DNA of 64,000 nucleotides from Dendrocalamus latiflorus. Its lineage: Eukaryota; Streptophyta; Magnoliopsida; Poales; Poaceae. A model generated the notes under the pieces. That model was not told where the DNA came from and ran no database searches. It saw only the letters and a list, made by a program, of their open reading frames with translations. Shown here in pieces: positions 58,740-64,000 of the stretch. The translations under genes were made by a program, and so were the position numbers. The DNA lies in the NCBI GenBank assembly GCA_017311315.1, contig CM029664.1, positions 24,778,192 to 24,842,191 on the forward strand, given 5' to 3'. Position 1 is the first letter of the stretch; the number at the start of each line of letters is the position of its first letter.

Positions 58740-61700
58740 ATGTCAACTAATGCCGCATCCAGTTCTTTTAATTTGCGATCTATTCTTGAGAAAGAAAAAC
58801 TCAATGGAACGAACTTTATGGATTGGTATCGCAACTTGAGAATTGTTCTCAAGCAAGAGCGCAAGGAGTATGTCCTTGAGTCTCATTATCCTGATGACTT
58901 GCCTGATAATGCTACTGCGGCTGCACGGAGAGCTTATGAGAAGCAAACGAATGATTACCTTGATGTAAGCTGTCTCATGCTTGCCACAATGTCCTCTGAG
59001 CTTCAGAAGCAATATGAGAACACAGATGCCTACAATATCATTGTGGGGTTGCGTGGTATGTTTGAGAACCAAGCAAGGGCTGAGAGGTTCAACACTTCAA
59101 AGTCCTTGTTTGCGTGCAGGCTTGCAGAAGGGAATCCCGTCAGCCCTCATGTGATTAAGATGATTGGCTACATTGAGAGTCTGGAAAAGCTTGGTTTTCC
59201 CCTTAGCCAAGAGTTGGCTACTGATGTGATTCTCCAGTCGCTCCCCCCGAGCTTTGAGCCATTCATACTGAACTATCACATGAACAACATGGATAAGACC
59301 TTGGCAGAGTTGCATGGGATGCTAAAAGCTGCCGAGGAAAGCATTAAGAAAAGCAGCAATCATGTGATGATGATGCAGAAAGGCAAGGGCAAGCCCAATG
59401 TCAAGAAAGGCGCGGTCAAAAGAAAGTTAGCTCCCGATGAGATCGCGAGCAGTTCTAAGGCCAAGCAAGTCAAGAAGGGCGCTGCTCCTAATGCAGATTG
59501 TTACTACTGTAAGCAATCAGGTCATTGGAAAAGGAACTGCCCAAAGTACTTGGAGGATCTTGAGAAGAAGAAGGGAAGTACGACTTCCTCTCCAGGTATA
59601 AATGTTATAGAGATCAATCTTGCTACTTCATCCACTGATTCTTGGGTATTTGATACCGGATCGGTTGCTCACCTTTGCAAATCGTTGCAGGGGCTAAGAA
59701 GAAGTAGAAGTTTGAGGAGGAGCGAAGTGGATCTTCGCGTTGGCAATGGAGCAAAAGTTGCTGCGGTCGCTGTTGGCACCATGCCATTGTCTTTACCTTC
59801 AGGATTAGTTTTGGAATTGAATAATTGTTATTGTGTTCCATCTCTTTCCAAGAACATTATTTCTGCTTCATGTTTGCAAGCAGAAGGTTATGACTTTAGA
59901 TCTGTGAACAATGGTTGTTCTCTTTATTTCAAAGATATGTTCTATTGTCATACTCCATTGGTGAATGGGTTATATGTTCTTACTCTTGAAGAGTCACCGG
60001 TCTATAACATTAATGCAAAGAGGCAACGTTCGAATGATTTGAATCCCACGTTTATTTGGCACTGTCGCTTAGGTCACATAAATGAGAAACGCATGGAGAA
60101 GCTCCATAGAGATGGTATTCTGCACTCATTTAATTTTGAATCATTTGAGACATGCGAATCTTGTTTACTTGGCAAGATGACAAAGGCACCTTTCACCGGT
60201 CAAGGTGAACGGGCAAGTGACTTATTGGCACTCGTACATTCTGATGTATGTGGACCAATGAGCTCAACAGCCAGAGGTGGTTTTCAGTACTTCATAACTT
60301 TTACTGATGATTTTAGTAGATATGGGTATATCTACCTGATGAAGCATAAGTCCGAATCCTTTGAAAAGTTCAAAGAATTCCAAAATGAAGTGCAAAATCA
60401 TTTAGGCAAGACAATCAAGTTTCTACGATCTGATCGTGGAGGCGAGTATTTGAGCCATGAGTTTGGCAATCATCTGAAGGATTGTGGAATTGTTCCACAA
60501 TTGACTCCGCCAGGAACACCTCAATGGAATGGGGTATCTGAACGGAGAAATCGCACCTTATTAGATATGGTGCGCTCCATGATGAGCCAAAGTGATCTTC
60601 CGTTGTCCTTTTGGGGGTACGCTCTTGAAACAGCCGCTTTCACACTAAACAGGGTTCCATCAAAATCAGTAGAAAAGACACCATATGAGATGTGGACAGG
60701 ACAACGTCCTAGCTTGTCTTTTCTTAAGATTTGGGGATGTGAGGCTTATGTAAAACGTTTACAATCTGATAAGCTCAGTCCTAAATCTGATAAATGCTTC
60801 TTTATCGGGTATCCTAAGGAAACAAAAGGATATTACTTCTATAATCAAGGAGAAGGCAAAGTGTTTGTCGCCCGGCATGGTGTCTTCTTAGAGAAAGAGT
60901 TTCTCTCAAGAAGGGATAGTGGGAGCATGGTGCAACTTGAAGAAATTCGGGAAACACCTGAAAACGTTTCAGCTCCTACAGAACCACAACAGGATGAACA
61001 AACTGTTGAAGAACCTGTTGTGGACACACCGGCACCACGTAGGTCAGAGAGGTCACGTCGTGCACCTGAAAGGTACATGTTCTTGACTACTCAACAACGG
61101 GACATATTGTTGTTAGACAACGATGAGCCTAAGACCTATGAAGAAGCGATGGTGGGACCAGACTCTGAGAAATGGCTTGAAGCCATGAGATCCGAAATTG
61201 AATCCATGCACAGTAATCATGTTTGGAACTTGGTTGATCCACCTGATGGTGTTAAAACCATTGAGTGCAAATGGATTTTCAAGAAAAAGATAGACATAGA
61301 TGGAAATGTTCACATCTATAAAGCGCGATTGGTGGCCAAAGGTTTCAAACAAATTCAAGGTGTTGATTATGATAAAACTTTTTCGCCCGTCGCAATGATA
61401 AAGTCTATTCGGATCATTCTAGCGATTGCTGCATATTTCGACTATGAAATATGGCAAATGGATGTCAAAACAGCTTTCCTTAATGGAAATCTGAGTGAGG
61501 ATGTGTACATGACACAGCCCACGGGTTTTGTCGATCCGCAATCAGCTGGAAAGATATGCAAGCTGCAAAGATCCATTTATGGATTAAAGCAGGCATCTCG
61601 GAGTTGGAACATTCGTTTTGATGAAGTAATCAAAGGGTTTGGTTTCATCAAGAACGAAGAAGAGCCTTGTGTTTACAAAAAGGCTAGTGGGAGCGCACTC

Positions 61701-62699
61701 GTGTTTCTGGTCTTATATGTGGATGACATATTACTGATCGGAAATGACATTCCTATGCTCGAATCTGTTAAGTCTTCATTGAAAAATAGTTTCTCTATGA
61801 AAGACTTAGGAGAGGCGGCATATATTCTGGGCATCAAGATCTATAGGGATAGATCAAGAAGGCTAATTGGATTAAGCCAAGATACGTACATTGACAAGGT
61901 GTTGAAAAGGTTCAACATGCAGGATTCCAAGAAAGGCTTCCTACCTATGTCACATGGTATACATCTTAGCAAGAGTCAGTGTCCTAGTACACCTGATGAG
62001 CGGGATAAAATGAATGCGATTCCATATGCTTCGGCTATGGGATCCATTATGTATGCCATGCTTTGTACACGTCCAGATGTCTCGTATGCTTTAAGTGCTA
62101 CAAGTAGATACCAGTCAGATCCAGGTGAAAGTCACTGGATTGCCGTAAAGAACATCTTGAAGTACTTGAGAAGAACTAAAGATGTGTTCCTCGTCTATGG
62201 GGGTGAGGAAGAGCTCGTTGTAAATGGTTACACCGATGCTAGCTTCCAAACTGACAAAGATGATTTTAGATCGCAATCTGGATTTGTGTTCTGCCTGAAT
62301 GGCGGTGCGGTGAGCTGGAAGAGTTCCAAGCAGGAGACGGTTGCTGATTCTACAACAGAGGCCGAGTACATAGCAGCTTCTGAAGCTGCTAAAGAGGCTG
62401 TTTGGATCAAGAAATTTGTTTCTGAGCTTGGTGTGGTGGCTAGTGCCTCCAGCCCAATGGACCTCTACTGTGACAATAGTGGGGCCATTGCGCAAGCCAA
62501 GGAGCCTAGATCGCACCAGAAGTCCAAGCACATTCTACGGCGATTTCATCTCATCCGCGAGATTGTGGAGAGAGGCGATGTGAAGATATGCAAAGTACAA
62601 ACGGATTTGAACATTGCAGATCCGTTGACAAAGCCGCTTCCCCAGCCAAAGCATGAGGCTCACACTAGGGCAATGGGTATTAGATACCTACATGGTTGA
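58740..62699 (+). CDS. Copia gag-pol polyprotein, intact (1319 aa)
   Basis: The single open frame runs from MSTNAASSSF to TGA at 62697-62699. Domains: gag (about 10-245), zinc knuckle CYYCKQSGHWKRNC (254), aspartic protease with WVFDTGSVAH (about 305), GAG-pre-integrase with WHCRLGH and CESCLLG (about 440-475), integrase core with Asp at VHSDVCGP (about 501), Asp at FLRSDRGGEY (about 564) and Glu at VSERRNRT (about 601), reverse transcriptase ending with LYVDDILLIGND (about 993), and RNase H with GYTDASF (about 1164) and AEYIAASEAA. The order integrase before RT defines Ty1/copia. Processing gives capsid, protease, integrase and RT/RNase H, which copy the RNA and insert the DNA. No stop or frameshift is seen, so this copy could be autonomous. 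The ATG at 58740 is the first in frame and gives the usual gag start. Confidence 0.96.
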   Translation: MSTNAASSSFNLRSILEKEKLNGTNFMDWYRNLRIVLKQERKEYVLESHYPDDLPDNATAAARRAYEKQTNDYLDVSCLMLATMSSELQKQYENTDAYNIIVGLRGMFENQARAERFNTSKSLFACRLAEGNPVSPHVIKMIGYIESLEKLGFPLSQELATDVILQSLPPSFEPFILNYHMNNMDKTLAELHGMLKAAEESIKKSSNHVMMMQKGKGKPNVKKGAVKRKLAPDEIASSSKAKQVKKGAAPNADCYYCKQSGHWKRNCPKYLEDLEKKKGSTTSSPGINVIEINLATSSTDSWVFDTGSVAHLCKSLQGLRRSRSLRRSEVDLRVGNGAKVAAVAVGTMPLSLPSGLVLELNNCYCVPSLSKNIISASCLQAEGYDFRSVNNGCSLYFKDMFYCHTPLVNGLYVLTLEESPVYNINAKRQRSNDLNPTFIWHCRLGHINEKRMEKLHRDGILHSFNFESFETCESCLLGKMTKAPFTGQGERASDLLALVHSDVCGPMSSTARGGFQYFITFTDDFSRYGYIYLMKHKSESFEKFKEFQNEVQNHLGKTIKFLRSDRGGEYLSHEFGNHLKDCGIVPQLTPPGTPQWNGVSERRNRTLLDMVRSMMSQSDLPLSFWGYALETAAFTLNRVPSKSVEKTPYEMWTGQRPSLSFLKIWGCEAYVKRLQSDKLSPKSDKCFFIGYPKETKGYYFYNQGEGKVFVARHGVFLEKEFLSRRDSGSMVQLEEIRETPENVSAPTEPQQDEQTVEEPVVDTPAPRRSERSRRAPERYMFLTTQQRDILLLDNDEPKTYEEAMVGPDSEKWLEAMRSEIESMHSNHVWNLVDPPDGVKTIECKWIFKKKIDIDGNVHIYKARLVAKGFKQIQGVDYDKTFSPVAMIKSIRIILAIAAYFDYEIWQMDVKTAFLNGNLSEDVYMTQPTGFVDPQSAGKICKLQRSIYGLKQASRSWNIRFDEVIKGFGFIKNEEEPCVYKKASGSALVFLVLYVDDILLIGNDIPMLESVKSSLKNSFSMKDLGEAAYILGIKIYRDRSRRLIGLSQDTYIDKVLKRFNMQDSKKGFLPMSHGIHLSKSQCPSTPDERDKMNAIPYASAMGSIMYAMLCTRPDVSYALSATSRYQSDPGESHWIAVKNILKYLRRTKDVFLVYGGEEELVVNGYTDASFQTDKDDFRSQSGFVFCLNGGAVSWKSSKQETVADSTTEAEYIAASEAAKEAVWIKKFVSELGVVASASSPMDLYCDNSGAIAQAKEPRSHQKSKHILRRFHLIREIVERGDVKICKVQTDLNIADPLTKPLPQPKHEAHTRAMGIRYLHG

Positions 62700-62705
62700 C
62701 TCTAG

Positions 62706-62719
62706 TGCAAGTGGGAGAC
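62706..62719 (+). other. Polypurine tract of copia element
   Basis: A purine-rich GCAAGTGGGAGAC lies directly before the 3' LTR start TGTTGG. Confidence 0.75.
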
Positions 62720-64000
62720 TGTTGGTGATATGCCCTAGAGGCAACATGGAGATGTTGAATATATCACATACTATGTTTATGATACATTGCTTTGTTCCTT
62801 GAAATAGACATTATCATTATTGATCAATGAGTATGTGACTTATTCATGAGACTCTTAATGCCAAAATGTTGCTATTTCTAAATGATCCCTGATCATATAT
62901 CATATGAGGAACATATATGATTCAAAGATCAGCATATGTATTGATTGATGATCATGTCTCATGGATCATGGTATGGAGATACCAAATCAATAATATGGAC
63001 ATGTGTTAGTGAACATATGTTGGATAGACCCGCCATGAGACACTGCAGAGATTCCATGTGTCATTAGTTGGTCTCAAGTAGTGTTTATGTAGAATCGTTA
63101 GACTTGAGATCATCATGGTTCCCAACATGCGTAGTAGCCTATTTTGGGACTACTAACCACTACTCCGTAACTGGGTAGTCATAAAAGTAGTCTTCGGGTT
63201 TGCTATGAAACATGTAGTGGGATGTGAATGATCAAGATAGAATTTGCCCCTCCTTATGGGAGAGATATCTCTGGGCCCCTCGATGTAATGGATTATGAAA
63301 GTGCATGGCCATGCCAATGTGATTGAGGAGTCAATCACAAGTTTATAATCCATCACGGAATCGAGAGAGTGATTGAGCCATTAAGAGGATGACACAGGTC
63401 TCGCCTTGAGCTTAATCTATATCGTGAGGCAAAAGGATTCGTACATGAGAACATTACAGGTTCAGCCGATATGATCTTTACGTATACTTTGGGGTTAATA
63501 TGTCTTGCTAGAGGCCGCTATTAACAGGGTGACCGGAAAGGTGTTTCCGGGTCGCGACCAAGTATACGTGAACCTACAGGGTCGCACACTTAACGGGTTG
63601 GAACACTAATTCGAATGTGATTCGGATGTGGGCTCAATTCGGATAGAGATCCGGATAGACTCCTATTGGGCCTCGGTCCACGAGGCCCAAGTGAGGAGGT
63701 CTATATATTTGGAGGCGGGGGGGCTGAGGGATGCATGCATATGTTCCTCCCGAACAAAACCCTAGCCGCCACCTCCCGAGCCAAACCCTAGCCGCTCGCG
63801 AGTGCTGGTACACTCGCGATCGGAGTTCCAGCCCCGGACGTGTGGATACCGGTGGAGGCGCTGCTCGTTGCGGCGTTGATCGGCATCAACAAACTACAGA
63901 TTGGATCTGCTCGTGGTGTGGTTGATCGCGTGGAGGAGACGATCTGTTCGGGACGATCGGCTACTTCCACTACTACCTCGACGCGCGTGGTTGGATCGGC
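62720..64000 (+). repeat. 3' LTR of copia element (partial)
   Basis: It matches 55836-57116 with no difference found by eye. The last ~130 bp are outside the window. Confidence 0.93.

Larger units (their letters stand above)
55836..64000 (+). mobile_element. Young Ty1/copia LTR retrotransposon, nearly complete
   Basis: The 5' LTR is 55836-57248 and the 3' LTR begins at 62720 and leaves the window at 64000. Offset between LTRs is 6884 bp. I saw no difference in the ~1.28 kb compared by eye, including two identical predicted short ORFs. Primer site, leader, one intact 1319-codon polyprotein and a polypurine tract are in order. It is inserted into the gag part of the right Tat element. The 5 bp before it are CGCGC; the matching 3' duplication is outside the window. 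Confidence 0.95.

Overview
The window is plant nuclear DNA, almost certainly from a grass. Nearly all of it is LTR retrotransposons and retrotransposon-derived tandem repeats. I recognise no host gene, rRNA, tRNA or CRISPR array. Evidence for this is tRNA-Met-type primer binding sites, plant copia and Ty3/gypsy polyproteins, a Tat-type element with a second RNase H and an antisense gene, and a CRM-type (centromeric chromovirus) element. Abundant CRM elements next to a CRM-derived tandem repeat suggest, but do not prove, a centromeric or pericentromeric location.

Layout. (1) 1-6516, plus strand: 3' end of a Tat-type Ty3/gypsy element. It holds the integrase C-terminus, a ~52-bp tandem array (A repeats), a spliced gene on the opposite strand, a ~62-bp array (B repeats) and the 3' LTR end. 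(2) 6517-7846: 3' end and 3' LTR of a CRM-type element. (3) 7847-39127: a tandem array of ~0.72-0.81 kb monomers, about 18 kb in total. It is interrupted by a truncated long-LTR element (10212-~15682) and by a complete CRM-type element (19923-27565, 5-bp target duplication). The monomer carries ~275 bp matching the 3' end of the CRM LTR, and the array shows higher-order repeats. (4) 39128-40722: the start of an unclassified LTR-like element. (5) 40723-55835, minus strand: a composite Tat-type region. From its 3' end it reads LTR, B repeats, antisense gene (broken), A and A-like repeats, a gag-protease segment lacking pol, another A array, then a gag C-terminus-protease-RT-RNase H-integrase segment with several lesions. 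(6) 55836-64000, plus strand: a copia element with an intact 1319-codon polyprotein and LTRs that look identical over the overlapping ~1.28 kb, so a very recent insertion. Its 3' LTR runs off the window.

How the parts relate. The history is nested. An LTR-derived satellite was colonised by CRM and other elements, Tat elements landed at both edges with their 3' ends facing inward, and copia inserted last into the right Tat copy. In the Tat family the gag-pol unit and the antisense gene converge on the A repeats, and the antisense gene keeps three small introns. The most distinctive items are the CRM-derived higher-order satellite, the conserved spliced antisense gene, and a row of seven consecutive stem-loops inside the 2.3-kb LTR near 11.8 kb.
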